Positions 41,639-51,167 are shown, numbered from the stretch's first letter. The stretch is 64,000 nucleotides of DNA from Laceyella sediminis (GCF_003003125.1 NZ_PVTZ01000015.1:1-64000), one strand, 5' to 3'. The notes: generated by a model from the letters alone, not told the origin. Program-made: numbers and translations.

Positions 41639-44575
41639 ATGACGGCAAAAAACTGGAAAAAGGGCGCACGTTTGCACGGTTTTGTCCTGCGCGATGAACA
41701 AAGGGTGGAAGCAATCGATGCCACTGCTAGGCTGTTTGAGCATGAAAAGACAGGTGCGAAGCTGTTGCAATTGGCGAATAGAGATCCCAACAAGGTGTTT
41801 GCAGTCAGTTTTAAAACATTGCCACAAGACGATACAGGGTTGACGCATATTTTGGAGCATTCCGTCTTGTGCGGTTCCCGTAAATATCCGGTGAAGCAAC
41901 CATTCAAAGAGATGTTGAAAGGATCGTTGTCCACTTATCTCAATGCCTTGACTTTCTCAGACAAAACAGTGTATCCGGTGGCCAGCCGCAATTGGCGAGA
42001 TTTTCTCAACTTGGTTTCGGTGTATGTGGATGCCGTGTTTTTTCCGAAGATTCATGAGACGCCGGAAATCTTCTTACAGGAGGGATGGCATTACGCGTTA
42101 TCTGCACCGTCTGATCCGTTGACGATCAGCGGCGTCGTATACAATGAGATGAAAGGGGTTTATTCCTCCCCTGATTCGTTGTTGGGACGGACGGCCAAAA
42201 TCATCATGTATCCGGACACCCCTTACGGGTTTGATTCAGGAGGGAACCCGGACCGCATTCCTGATCTCTCATTATCACAATTTTTGATGTACCACCGCAC
42301 CCATTACCATCCATCCAACAGTTATTTTTATTTGTATGGCGACGGTGAACTGGAGGAAGTGTTGCGATTGTTGCAAGAAGAAGCGCTCGCATCCTTTGAG
42401 AAACAAGTATTGACCCACCGTTCGTTGGTGCAACCGCCCTTTTCGTCTCCAGTGGTGAAAACGGTCGCCTATCCGGCGGCGAGCACCGCGGGGCGAACCA
42501 TGTACAGCGCTTCCTATGCGGTCGGCGAAGCGACAGACCCCCTCCAGATGCTGATGCTGACCCTGATGGCGTATGTACTTTTTCACAGTCCGGCGTCTCC
42601 ACTGAAGCAAGCACTGTTGGATGCTGGCGTGGGCAAAGTGGTATCCGGACAGATCGATCCCTCCATGCGCAAGCCGATGTTCAGCGTGTTTGTAAAACAT
42701 GCGGAGTCAGGGGCGTTGGATCTTTTCCGCCGCGTGTTGACGGACACACTGCGCCGGTTGGCGGAGGGCGGCATCGATCCCGACTTGCTACATGCGGGTA
42801 TCAACTGGCTGGAAGTGACGTTAAGGGAGCCGGATCAAGGTTGCCCGGCTGGACTCACTTATTTATTCAAAGTGATGAGCAGTTGGTTGCACGGCGGTGA
42901 TCCGTTGGCCCATTTGCGCCATGATAAGACACTTTCGGCCTTGCGTGCTCATGTGCAAAAAGGTGGCGGTGAACAATGGATTCAAATGAACTTGTTGGAT
43001 AACAATCATGCTGCGTTCTTGACGTTGGAGCCCAGTGTGACACTGGCAGAAGAGAGGGAGCGGCAACACAGGCAGAAGCTTGCACGGATCAAAGATACTT
43101 TGTCGGCGGCGGATATCAAGCGGCTAATCGAGCAAACCCAGCGGTTGCAAGCGAGGCAGCAGGCGGCCGATCCGGCGGAAGCCTTGGCGTGCTTGCCCTT
43201 ATTGAGTTTGAATGAACTCCCGGCTCATCCGGAGCCCATCCCGCTGGAGCAAACCGCTGTGCAAGGGGTTCCTGTTTTGTTCACGCCGCATGACACCAAA
43301 GGCATCCATTATCTCCAACTCTCGTTTGACACGAAAGCAGTGCCGGAAGAGCATTTCCCCTATATCGCGCTCTTGGCTTATGTGCTGGGAAAAATGGGCA
43401 CCAAGCGATACACTTATGGTCAATTGTCCAATGCCGTCCACCTGTTGACTGGCGGTTTGCAATGCAAGGTGCAAACGTATCAGCAAACGCAATCGGCGCC
43501 GAAGGTTGCGACGGTGTTCCACATCAATGTGAAGCTCTTGTCCCACCAATGGCCGGCACTCCCGGATTTGTTACATGAAATTTTGAGTTTGACCCGCTTT
43601 ACGGACCAAGGACGCTTGTTGCAATTGATCAGGGAGTTTAAAGCGCAACGGGAGACACTGCTTTTGCGTAGCGGCCACCAATTTGCAGTAATGCGCCTCG
43701 CATCTTCGCTGTCGGACAAAGGGCGGTGCGATGAGCTGTTGCACGGCATCGGTTTGCATCGGTTCTTGAGCCGGTTGGAACGGGAGTTTGCGCAACGGGC
43801 TGACGAAATTGCCAAGCGATTGCAACAGACTGCGCGCTTGATTTTCCGGCGAGACGCGTTGACGGTGCACCGGGTGGCGGCGGAAGGGGAAATCGGAGAG
43901 CACCTGCCGCGTTTTTTGGAACAGTGGGTGCCGACCCTTGGGATGAAGGCGGCTACTCCGCAAGTGCACCGGCAAGCGCATCGGTTGGTGAACCACAAAC
44001 AAAACGAGGCATTTTTCGGCCCGGGACGGGTGCAGTATGTCGCCAAGGGAGGCGGGTTGTTCACGGCCGGAGGACGCTATGAAGGTCGCTGGATGGTGCT
44101 AAAAACGTTGTTAGAGACGGAGTATTTGTGGAACCGGATTCGGGTACGGGGAGGGGCGTATGGCGCGATGTGCAGTTTGAGCCGCACGGGCGCGCTTGCG
44201 TTCGTTTCCTATCGAGATCCGAATCTGACAGAGACTTTGCAGGTGTATCAAGAGATTCCGGCTTATTTGCGGCAGTTGAACCCCAGTCGGGATGAATGGC
44301 ACCGCCTTTTGATCGGCACTCTCCGTAAGCTTGACCCTGCCCGTTCCGCCAGCCAAAAGGGTGAGGTGGCACTGATGCGCCATTTCAGCGGGATCACGGA
44401 GGAGATGGTGCGGGAAGAATGGGCGCAGGTGTTGCGGACGAATGTGAATGATGTGCGGGAATTGGCGCCAGTAGTGGAAGCGGTGTTAAAAGAGGGAGCG
44501 GCTTGCGTCATTGGCAGTGAAGGGAAGATTAAGGCCAACGCGGACTTGTTCGACCGGATTGAGCCGCTTACTTGA
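41639..44575 (+). CDS. M16C family metallopeptidase (presequence-protease-like)
   Basis: A 978-aa zinc protease of the pitrilysin superfamily, M16C subfamily (PreP/falcilysin-like), made of two homologous halves. The inverted zinc motif HILEH (His70, Glu73, His74) is followed by SVLCGSRKYPVKQPF, LKGSLSTYLNALTFSDKTVYPVASRN and the distal ligand region VVYNEMKGVYS. Length matches the family. It degrades peptides in a closed chamber; in bacteria cytoplasmic peptide turnover is likely. GAGAGAAGGG precedes the ATG. Confidence 0.92.
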   Translation: MTAKNWKKGARLHGFVLRDEQRVEAIDATARLFEHEKTGAKLLQLANRDPNKVFAVSFKTLPQDDTGLTHILEHSVLCGSRKYPVKQPFKEMLKGSLSTYLNALTFSDKTVYPVASRNWRDFLNLVSVYVDAVFFPKIHETPEIFLQEGWHYALSAPSDPLTISGVVYNEMKGVYSSPDSLLGRTAKIIMYPDTPYGFDSGGNPDRIPDLSLSQFLMYHRTHYHPSNSYFYLYGDGELEEVLRLLQEEALASFEKQVLTHRSLVQPPFSSPVVKTVAYPAASTAGRTMYSASYAVGEATDPLQMLMLTLMAYVLFHSPASPLKQALLDAGVGKVVSGQIDPSMRKPMFSVFVKHAESGALDLFRRVLTDTLRRLAEGGIDPDLLHAGINWLEVTLREPDQGCPAGLTYLFKVMSSWLHGGDPLAHLRHDKTLSALRAHVQKGGGEQWIQMNLLDNNHAAFLTLEPSVTLAEERERQHRQKLARIKDTLSAADIKRLIEQTQRLQARQQAADPAEALACLPLLSLNELPAHPEPIPLEQTAVQGVPVLFTPHDTKGIHYLQLSFDTKAVPEEHFPYIALLAYVLGKMGTKRYTYGQLSNAVHLLTGGLQCKVQTYQQTQSAPKVATVFHINVKLLSHQWPALPDLLHEILSLTRFTDQGRLLQLIREFKAQRETLLLRSGHQFAVMRLASSLSDKGRCDELLHGIGLHRFLSRLEREFAQRADEIAKRLQQTARLIFRRDALTVHRVAAEGEIGEHLPRFLEQWVPTLGMKAATPQVHRQAHRLVNHKQNEAFFGPGRVQYVAKGGGLFTAGGRYEGRWMVLKTLLETEYLWNRIRVRGGAYGAMCSLSRTGALAFVSYRDPNLTETLQVYQEIPAYLRQLNPSRDEWHRLLIGTLRKLDPARSASQKGEVALMRHFSGITEEMVREEWAQVLRTNVNDVRELAPVVEAVLKEGAACVIGSEGKIKANADLFDRIEPLT

Positions 44576-44708
44576 TAGCGGAAAGATCACTCTCATTGAA
44601 CACGAAAGGACATGATTGTGCCGATTTTGAAAGATTTGTCTTGATAAAATTTGTTATTTTCCTGTAGGGTTGATGATGGAGGTCGTGGACAAAGGAGTGG
44701 AAACAAAA

Positions 44709-45654
44709 GTGAAAGGTGACAACATGCCGACGACTCCGGTGCTCCGCATACGAGACTTAACCAAAACCATCGGTAAACGAACCATCATCGACCACGTTTC
44801 GTTTGATGTGAATCCAGGTGAGGTTTTTGGTCTGTTGGGTCCCAACGGAGCGGGAAAAACGACGATCATCCGCATGATTGTCGGGTTGATGGCCGCGACT
44901 GAAGGGGAAGTGTTCATCAACGGAGTCAGTCTACAAAAACAGTTTGAAGAAGCGATTCAACATGTAGGAGCGATTGTGGAGAATCCGGAGCTGTACAAGT
45001 TTATGACCGGGTATCAAAACCTCCTGCATTTTGCCAATATGGTGAAAGGCGTCTCCCCAGAATGGATCGAAGAAGTGATCGCGTTGGTGAGGCTGGAGGA
45101 ACGGATTGATGAACCGGTCAAAACGTACTCGCTGGGGATGCGGCAACGATTGGGGTGTGGCGCAAGCGATTTTGCATCGGCCATCGCTGTTGATTTTGGA
45201 TGAACCGACCAACGGGCTGGACCCCGCCGGCATTCGCGAGTTGCGCGACTATTTGAGGTGGTTGGCCCAGTCAGAAGGGATTGCGGTCTTGGTCTCCAGC
45301 CACCTATTGTCTGAAATGGAGTTAATGTGTGATCGAGTAGCGATCATTCAGCATGGCCGGTTGATTGATGTGAAAACAGTGGATGAGTGGGGAACGGAGC
45401 AGACAGGCGCCATGCCGGTGGAATTTGAAGTGGACCGTTTGGACCGTGTGGCAGATGTGCTCCGCCTATTGGGTTGGTCACAACCGTGGACGGAAGCGCC
45501 GCGCGGTTTTGTTATAGAATTGGAACGAGCCCAGATCGCCGATCTCAATGCTGCACTGGTGGCCAAAGGTGTAAAAGTGTATGCCATCAAGGCTCTGGAA
45601 AAACGGTTGGAGGACCGTTTCCTGGAGATCACGGGAGGTGAGACGGTTGGGTAA
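44709..45654 (+). pseudogene. ABC transporter ATP-binding protein, frameshifted
   Basis: An exporter-type ATPase: Walker A GLLGPNGAGKTT, signature YSLGMRQRLG, then Walker B LLILDEPTNGLDP and H-loop VLVSSHLLSEME. The gene is split: the first frame ends at 45203, while the C-terminal half reads in the +1 frame from about 45157. Removing T45156 restores continuous sequence from the signature motif (MRQRLG) into VAQAILHRPSLLILDEP. The frame closes at 45654, overlapping the permease start. Either a true inactivating mutation or an assembly error. GTG 44709 and ATG 44724 are alternative starts. BcrA-like in type. Confidence 0.85.
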
Positions 45655-46414
45655 GTTTGTACGGCTGGTCAAAAATGAGTGGCTCAAAGTGTTTGTGCGA
45701 CCCCGGACTGCGGTCTTGCTGGCAATCCTGATTGCCTTGGTTTTTGGGACAGCCCTGTTTTTGGCATATGTGGCTTCTGCATCCCAATTTGGTTCCGACC
45801 TGTGGGGGTTCGCGTATCAATGTAGTCATCTGCTTATCTTGCCGTTGGTTCTGTCGATGATTGTCGCCGGGGATATCGTTTCCAGTGAGTTCAATTGGGG
45901 AACAATCAAGCTATTGCTCATTCGCCCCGCCAACCGGACCAAAATCTTGTACGCCAAGTATGCGGCCGCGGTGTTGTTCAGCATGTTTTGCCTTGTCTTA
46001 TTTTTTGTCGCGAGCTTATTGTTCGGCTTGGTCTTTTTCGGATGGGGTCCCCTCGATCAGATCGGCGGTCAGATCCTGGCTGAGTATGGATATTATCTGA
46101 TTGAAACGGTGATGATGGTAACTTTGGCCTTTGCTGTTTCCACCGTCTCCCGAAGCAGTTCGCTGGGAATCGGCTTGAGCATATTTCTTAAATTCATTGG
46201 TATGTTCTTAGTGGGAATCCTCCAGTCATTTGAGATGGAATGGGGTAAATACCTGTTGGCGGCCAATCTGGACCTGGGTCAGTATGAGGCGGGACAGCCG
46301 ATCCCGTTCCCGGGGATGAGCGTCGGTTTTTCCGTCGTCATCTTGGTGCTGCATTTTCTATTGTTTCATGCAGTGGCTTGGGTGTCTTTCACCAAGCGGG
46401 ATGTGGCTGTGTAA
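45647..46414 (+). CDS. ABC-2 type transporter permease
   Basis: A 255-aa permease with six hydrophobic segments (TAVLLAILIALVFGTALFLAY, LLILPLVLSMIVAGDIVSSE, LFSMFCLVLFFVASLLFG, LIETVMMVTLAFAVS, LSIFLKFIGMFLVG, VVILVLHFLLFHAVAW). FNWGTIKLLLIRPANRTKILYAKY is typical of BcrB/NatB-like exporters. TTG 45647 follows GGAGGTG and overlaps the ATPase stop by 8 nt, showing co-translation with the frameshifted ATPase. If that gene is truly broken this permease has no cognate ATPase here. Confidence 0.82.
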   Translation: MGKFVRLVKNEWLKVFVRPRTAVLLAILIALVFGTALFLAYVASASQFGSDLWGFAYQCSHLLILPLVLSMIVAGDIVSSEFNWGTIKLLLIRPANRTKILYAKYAAAVLFSMFCLVLFFVASLLFGLVFFGWGPLDQIGGQILAEYGYYLIETVMMVTLAFAVSTVSRSSSLGIGLSIFLKFIGMFLVGILQSFEMEWGKYLLAANLDLGQYEAGQPIPFPGMSVGFSVVILVLHFLLFHAVAWVSFTKRDVAV

Positions 46415-46417
46415 CAC

Positions 46418-46455
46418 AAAACGACTGTTCTCCGAGCAGGGGGATGGTCGTTTGT
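46418..46455 (+). terminator. Hairpin after ABC permease
   Basis: AAACGAC and GTCGTTT bracket a ~20-nt loop. Confidence 0.55.
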
Positions 46456-46751
46456 TATGTGACAGGGGAATCTTTGTTTTTTCCGAAAAACAAGAAGGAA
46501 TTTATAGTATTGTTAATCAATTTATAAAAGATATGTTGTTTTTGGGGATGCATGCGGGTGGCCGCGGACATCGTTTCAGAGATACTTTGGCGAACATGCC
46601 ACACCCGTCTACATCATGGATGTGTTGATACAGAGCATTGTAGCGGTTCCAGTCTTTTGTAACAAGGACAAGCCTAGATTGGGTCAATCGGAGAACCGCC
46701 GTAGACGGAAGCCGTGATCGGGCCGGCAACAAGCTTCCGTGGCGTTTCTCT
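46456..46751. other. Intergenic region with a possible gene fragment
   Basis: On the minus strand about 46530-46690 reads as protein-like sequence (LVLVTKDWNRYNALYQHIHD) with no start codon site; it could be a decayed gene. I do not recognise it. Confidence 0.25.
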
Positions 46752-47669
46752 CTAATCGATTTCCTCTTCCTCTGAAAAAGCGAACAAGCCGTCTTCATCT
46801 GCTTCCGAGCCGTCCGCAATGGCGTCTTCAAACAAATCCTCCAGCAGTTCGGTTGCAAGCCAACCCGCCGCAAAGCCGCCAATCGCTCCCGTAGACCGGG
46901 ACCACTTTTGGTGGTAGTTGTGGTAAAACGTTTTTTTGTCATGCGCAAATGATAAAGGGGAGGAAATCATTTCGGCGATGATTTGCTTCAGCTGATCAGT
47001 CAGCTCTGAACCTTGTTCCAATAGACTATTGTCCAGGTAGATTTCCCGTTTTACCTCTTTTTTGCCCATAAATGAAGGGATGTCTACTTCAATCAATATA
47101 TGGATGCCCTCATCCTCTATTTTGGCGACGAACTCAAGCTCTTTGATGTCGCCGCAAAATAGGGAGGTGGGTGTAAACTCGAACTCCTGCAAATGCCCGT
47201 CGAAGGAGCGCGAGCTGTACTTTTCGGTGAACCCGAGCTCAGACAGGGCGGCAAACACCCGCTTCAATCGCGGAGGAGCTTGAATGATGACGGGATCATG
47301 GTCTTTATGGTCAATCGCTTCAGCGATGTCCAAATGGGTGATAAAGGTGTAAGAGATGGCGTGGCCCGACAGCAAGAGATTGGTGGGCAAGGAATAAGTG
47401 AAAGGCAACACTTTTCGTTCCCCAGGTTGGATGGTGAACGCCACGTGAAAGGGAAAACGTTCAATCAGATGGGTGAAAATTTGTTCTTTGCCATGGAGTT
47501 GAACCACAAAATCAATATCGATTTTGTTGATTTCCTGAGCAACAGCTCCACCAAGAATCATTAATTCTCCGTGGATTGTTTCACCTGAAGCATATTCTTC
47601 TTTATCGAGAATAAGATCAACTTTGGCTCCGCCTTTGCCGAGTTTGGCCATAAATTTTTTGAATACCAT
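46752..47669 (-). CDS. spo0M: Sporulation-control protein Spo0M (arrestin-like)
   Basis: A 305-aa Spo0M-family protein with two arrestin-like beta-sandwich domains: GKGGAKVDLILDKEEYASGE at the start, GELMILGGAVAQEINKIDID, then LERVFAALSELG-like LKRVFAALSELGFTEKY, and an acidic C-terminus ending FSEEEEID. In Bacillus it affects sporulation and cell-cycle proteins. AAAGGAG precedes ATG 47669. Its presence supports a spore-forming host. Monocistronic. Confidence 0.9.
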   Translation of the reverse strand: MVFKKFMAKLGKGGAKVDLILDKEEYASGETIHGELMILGGAVAQEINKIDIDFVVQLHGKEQIFTHLIERFPFHVAFTIQPGERKVLPFTYSLPTNLLLSGHAISYTFITHLDIAEAIDHKDHDPVIIQAPPRLKRVFAALSELGFTEKYSSRSFDGHLQEFEFTPTSLFCGDIKELEFVAKIEDEGIHILIEVDIPSFMGKKEVKREIYLDNSLLEQGSELTDQLKQIIAEMISSPLSFAHDKKTFYHNYHQKWSRSTGAIGGFAAGWLATELLEDLFEDAIADGSEADEDGLFAFSEEEEID

Positions 47670-47937
47670 GGGTGCTGTCTCCTTTTTTTAAATAAATATA
47701 CCTGATTATTCCGCTATTAAAACCGATTGCTTGATTGAAGGGCCGCATGACGCGCCACGGGCGCTTGATATTGCAACGGTTGGGTGCTCTTGCACAAGCG
47801 CTGGGATGGTTTGGCAAAGCATTTGCCTTACGTCACGACGGAATGATGCTGAATCTTATGAATTTGCCGATGGTTGATCTTTGATGAGAGGGATGGCCAG
47901 GCATCATCATCTGATTCGGATCAAGGAGGGACGCAGG
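47670..47937. other. Divergent intergenic region
   Basis: Between spo0M and the gene at 47938. Contains AT-rich promoter-like sequence next to spo0M; no other element recognised. Confidence 0.4.
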
Positions 47938-48240
47938 ATGGGAAGCTTCATGCAAGAGAGGCAGGAGAGATTGAGAGAAGAAGTACAAAGCCGGAAGTTG
48001 ATGCGAGTTGCACCGGTAGGTCGGGAGAAAAGCGATGTCGAATGGTCATTAAAACAGCTAGGGATGGATTGTATGTGGGAGAAATCGGAAACCAGAGCGC
48101 ACACGGTTTCCGTGTATGGAGAATTGGCCCGCCAGACGGGTCGGATGGTTGTGATTTATGACAAGCACAACCGGGTGAGCGAGTGTCATGCATTTCACCC
48201 CTGCCATGTGGATGAGATCGAATGGGTAAAAAGATCGTAG
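47938..48240 (+). CDS. Hypothetical protein
   Basis: A 100-aa, charged protein (starts MGSFMQERQERLREEVQSRK; ends HVDEIEWVKRS). AAGGAGGG lies 7 nt before ATG 47938. Contains a possible small beta domain (TVSVYGELARQTGRMVVIYD). No family recognised. Ended by a strong terminator. Confidence 0.65.
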   Translation: MGSFMQERQERLREEVQSRKLMRVAPVGREKSDVEWSLKQLGMDCMWEKSETRAHTVSVYGELARQTGRMVVIYDKHNRVSECHAFHPCHVDEIEWVKRS

Positions 48241-48244
48241 CGTT

Positions 48245-48269
48245 CCGCCCTTTGTGGGCGGTTTTTTTC
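48245..48269 (+). terminator. Terminator
   Basis: CCGCCC-TTTGT-GGGCGG followed by TTTTTTT. Confidence 0.92.
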
Positions 48270-48359
48270 ATGGCCGGGTAAAGGGTGTCGACGTGTTCTG
48301 GTTTCGACATGCGAACATCTGTTAGAATGAAGATAAGAAGCGCTTATGGAGGGATGAGA

Positions 48360-48884
48360 ATGGACCAAGGGCGCAAAGCGTTGCGGCAATTGTTTACGGA
48401 AGTAGGATTGCCGCCGGAATGGTTGGAACGTGAATTGGCTCATGCCCGCATCAAAGAAGTGCAGGTGGATCAGGCCAAGCGGACGTGGCACGTGCACCTC
48501 CACGCGGGGGAACCGCTTGAACCGGAGATATGGCAAACATTGCAACAGCGTGTGAGACAGCACTTTGAACCGGAAGTGAAGGTCTCTTTTTTTTTTCAAT
48601 ATGACCGTTTAAACCATGAGGTCGTCTTGGCCAAATACCGGTTTTGGATTCAAAAATGGATCGAACAAGCGCACACGCCTGCCGCGGCGACTTGGTTTGG
48701 ACAAGCTGAGTGGCGAGTGGAGCGACAACAGATCGAGGTGGTGTTTGCCAATCCGGCCGTATGGCAGATGGCACGGGAGCGCGAGTTGGATTCGCTCATC
48801 GCCAAGTACTATCGCCGCATCACCGGTCAAGAAGTGCCGGTGCGCCTGACTTTCCGAGGGGAACGCGGAACCGACCACCCGTGA
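48360..48884 (+). CDS. Stand-alone PolC N-terminal-domain paralogue
   Basis: A 174-aa protein colinear with residues ~5-185 of PolC, the Gram-positive replicative DNA polymerase. The start RKALRQLFTEVGLPPEWL, then the strand RTWHVHLHAG, LEPEIWQTLQQRVRQHFEPE, FFFQYD, the helix YRFWIQKWIEQ and the second-domain ARERELDSLIAKYYRRITGQ follow the NI and NII regions. It stops before the OB, exonuclease and polymerase domains. GGAGGG precedes ATG 48360. No further polC sequence follows, so this is a deliberate short protein or a duplicated fragment. In PolC this region contacts other replisome parts. Confidence 0.78.
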   Translation: MDQGRKALRQLFTEVGLPPEWLERELAHARIKEVQVDQAKRTWHVHLHAGEPLEPEIWQTLQQRVRQHFEPEVKVSFFFQYDRLNHEVVLAKYRFWIQKWIEQAHTPAAATWFGQAEWRVERQQIEVVFANPAVWQMARERELDSLIAKYYRRITGQEVPVRLTFRGERGTDHP

Positions 48885-48994
48885 CAAGCTTACCAGGTAG
48901 CGTCGTGTTTCAGCTTCTTGAGGGCAGCAGATTCACAGAAAAGATGTGTCACGACCATGTGTTTTTGGGAATAGAGTTAGGGGGAGGATCTACA

Positions 48995-49150
48995 TTGAAA
49001 TATAGAAGGGATCACCGGCATATTCGACCGCCCGTGCATTCTCCCTGGCAACGTGGCTTACACCAAAGGATAAGTGGTCAGATCATTCGGCCTCATTTGT
49101 CATGTGGCTTTTTCAAACTTCATCATGGTTCAGGTGACGACCCGATGTGA
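48995..49150 (+). CDS. 51-aa basic, His-rich small ORF
   Basis: TTG 48995 lies 7 nt behind GGGGAGG. The product (starts MKYRRDHRHIRPPVHSP; ends FFKLHHGSGDDPM) is basic and histidine-rich, with no membrane segment and one Cys. The good start signals argue for translation; no homologue is known to me. Confidence 0.4.
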   Translation: MKYRRDHRHIRPPVHSPWQRGLHQRISGQIIRPHLSCGFFKLHHGSGDDPM

Positions 49151-49204
49151 GACAAGCCTATGCACGGATCAAGTGAGTCGGAGGCTTACTTTTTCTGAAA
49201 CGAC

Positions 49205-49336
49205 ATGGACCGTCAAAGGGACAAGACCCCCAAGTGCAGGAATGAGGTGTACCTGCCAATCAAAGAGGGCAAGCGGGTGTCTTTATCGACACTGGAGATG
49301 ATAGCCCTTCCGATCATTCTGCGGTTGGGAGATTAA
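49205..49336 (+). other. Possible 43-codon ORF
   Basis: ATG 49205 opens 43 codons (MDRQRDKTPKCRNEVYLPIK..., ending LPIILRLGD). There is no good ribosome binding site. The surrounding 49150-49500 has stretches of protein-like sequence in several frames and may be a decayed locus. Confidence 0.2.
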
Positions 49337-49511
49337 CTTTTGTTGGTGTCAGCCGTTGAGATGAAAGAGACTGGGGACATTGTCTTCACCTGGTTGGAAG
49401 TTGGTGGTCCTGCCGCATAGAAATCAGGCCCTGTTTCTGGGAGCCTGTCCGTCGCCGTCAGCAAACGGATGCATATCCTATTAATAGGTTAATAGAAAAG
49501 GGAGGATGCAT

Positions 49512-50264
49512 TTGAAAAAGGTCGGGGTTCAATGGGATGGGGCTTATCAGCTTCTCCTTCATGACGAGATCATGGAAGACCATTTGCCGGAGACCTGGTT
49601 GTTGAATGCGGAGAGTTTTCATTGGATGTGGGGGCGGTATCCGGAATTGGTGCTGAAACCGACAGGCAGAATAGAAGGCGGAAGAGAGATCCGCTTGCGG
49701 AGGCTCGACTGCCAATGGGCTGAATGGCGCATGGACATGAAATCCGTTCGCATCCCGACGGAAGAATTGTTTCCACGGTTGCAACGGTTGATGCATAAAT
49801 CTAGAGCTCCCTATTTGTTACAACAGGCCATCCCCCGGGCGGAAGTGCGCGGACAACCCTTTGAGGTACGGGTGCTGACGCACCGCATAGAACCAAAACA
49901 GGTGGAATGGCAAGTGCTGGGGATGATCGTGGTGATGGCGGAAGAAGCAACAGAGCGCAAGAAGCTCAAGGAAGACCGCTTCAGCCTTCAAACGGCGCTT
50001 GAAGAGTCCAACATCCGTTCTCCCGATGTGCAGCGTTTGACGGACACGATGACTCGGTTGGCCATTCGCGCGGCAGAAAGATTGTCGCCGTCGTTTCCGC
50101 GACAACGCATGCTGGGGTTTGATTTTGCGGTGGATTTCCAAGGCTGGGTGTGGTTGCTAGAGGCTTTTCCCAAACCCTCCCTTGCTCTGTTTTTGGAGCA
50201 GTTGCGAAAAAAAGATATGACTCAGTATCGAGAAGCGGCAAAAAAAGTGCGGAAGCATGGATGA
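49512..50264 (+). CDS. YheC/YheD family ATP-grasp protein
   Basis: A 250-aa protein of the endospore-coat-associated YheC/YheD family, an ATP-grasp fold. Seen: LVLKPTGRIEGGREI (glycine-rich nucleotide loop), LQQAIPRAEVRGQPFEVRVLTHR, WQVLGMIVVMAEE, and the acidic metal-binding end MLGFDFAVDFQGWVWLLEAFPKPS. It is shorter than full-length family members (about 350-450 aa), lacking the N-terminal region. TTG 49512 follows GGAGGA; ATG 49506 is too close. Ligase substrate unknown. Confidence 0.83.
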   Translation: MKKVGVQWDGAYQLLLHDEIMEDHLPETWLLNAESFHWMWGRYPELVLKPTGRIEGGREIRLRRLDCQWAEWRMDMKSVRIPTEELFPRLQRLMHKSRAPYLLQQAIPRAEVRGQPFEVRVLTHRIEPKQVEWQVLGMIVVMAEEATERKKLKEDRFSLQTALEESNIRSPDVQRLTDTMTRLAIRAAERLSPSFPRQRMLGFDFAVDFQGWVWLLEAFPKPSLALFLEQLRKKDMTQYREAAKKVRKHG

Positions 50265-50411
50265 GGCGGAATTTTCCGCCTCTTGTTTCGTTGTGTAAGC
50301 ATCAGAAGTTGTTTTTCCATTTTATGGTTGTCAACCGGAAAGCGGTTTGGTAGAATTTAGAAATCAGTACTGAGACAGCAAGGTATGATGGGAAATCGGA
50401 GGAGGATGCAA

Positions 50412-50999
50412 ATGGAACGGATATGTGTGTATGCAGGTTCTAATCCCGGCAACAAACCGCTTTACCGCGAAGCGGCTCGGGAATTGGGAAAATGCTTGGC
50501 GATGCGAGGAATCGAGTTGGTCTATGGGGGTTCGCGCTTAGGTTTGATGGGGGCAGTGGCCGAAACCGCATTGGCAGGGGGTGGCCGAGTGATCGGCGTG
50601 ATGCCGACGGCCTTGTTCCGTGGTGAAATGGTTCACCAATCACTCACCCAATTGATCGAAGTGGCGGATATGCATGAACGAAAAGCGAAGATGATGGAGC
50701 TGTCTGATGGCTTTATCGCTTTGCCTGGCGGCTACGGCACACTGGAAGAAGTGTTTGAGGTGTTGAGCTGGGGACAACTCGGCATTCACAAGAAGCCGAT
50801 TGGTTTGCTAAATATTGACGGCTATTATGAACCGGTGTTGGACATGATCCAAAAGGCGGTCAGTGAGGGCTTTTTTCCGAAAGACCATGGGCAAATCGTG
50901 ATTTGCGAGAGTGCCCCCGCTCGGTTGTTGGCGCTGATGGAGCAATATCAGCCACCAGCGTTGCAGACGAAATGGACGGAGTTGGCTGAGCGGAAATAA
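50412..50999 (+). CDS. LOG family protein (nucleoside 5'-monophosphate phosphoribohydrolase)
   Basis: A 195-aa LOG/YvdD-type protein. The N-terminus ICVYAGSNPGNKPLYREAA, ELVYGGSRLGLMGAVAETAL, MHERKAKMMELSDGFIALPG and the catalytic PGGYGTLEEVFEVLSW motif are all present, as is the C-terminal GYYEPVLDMI. These enzymes cleave N-glycosidic bonds of (cytokinin-like) nucleotides; in bacteria they act in nucleotide salvage. GGAGGAGG precedes ATG 50412. Confidence 0.92.
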   Translation: MERICVYAGSNPGNKPLYREAARELGKCLAMRGIELVYGGSRLGLMGAVAETALAGGGRVIGVMPTALFRGEMVHQSLTQLIEVADMHERKAKMMELSDGFIALPGGYGTLEEVFEVLSWGQLGIHKKPIGLLNIDGYYEPVLDMIQKAVSEGFFPKDHGQIVICESAPARLLALMEQYQPPALQTKWTELAERK

Positions 51000-51120
51000 C
51001 CTTCAGCAGTACCCACCAACCTGCTGGGGCTTTGCCAGGTGGGTGCTCTGCATGATGCTTTCAAAAAGATTGTGAGGATGTATTCATTTTCTATGGTCGG
51101 TAATGTTATACTATAAATGT

Positions 51121-51151
51121 ATAAAAAGCAGTCATAGAGACATGACTGCTT
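51121..51151 (-). terminator. Terminator of the HTH-TPR regulator/peptide unit
   Basis: AAGCAGTCAT pairs with ATGACTGCTT; TTTTTAT follows on the minus strand. It lies 17 nt beyond the 12-codon ORF. Confidence 0.82.
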
Positions 51152-51167
51152 CTTTATGAAATGCTTT

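Noticed and set aside
43480-44064. Minus-strand frame of 194 codons in the M16C gene
   Set aside because: Antisense shadow in GC-rich coding sequence; no start signals.
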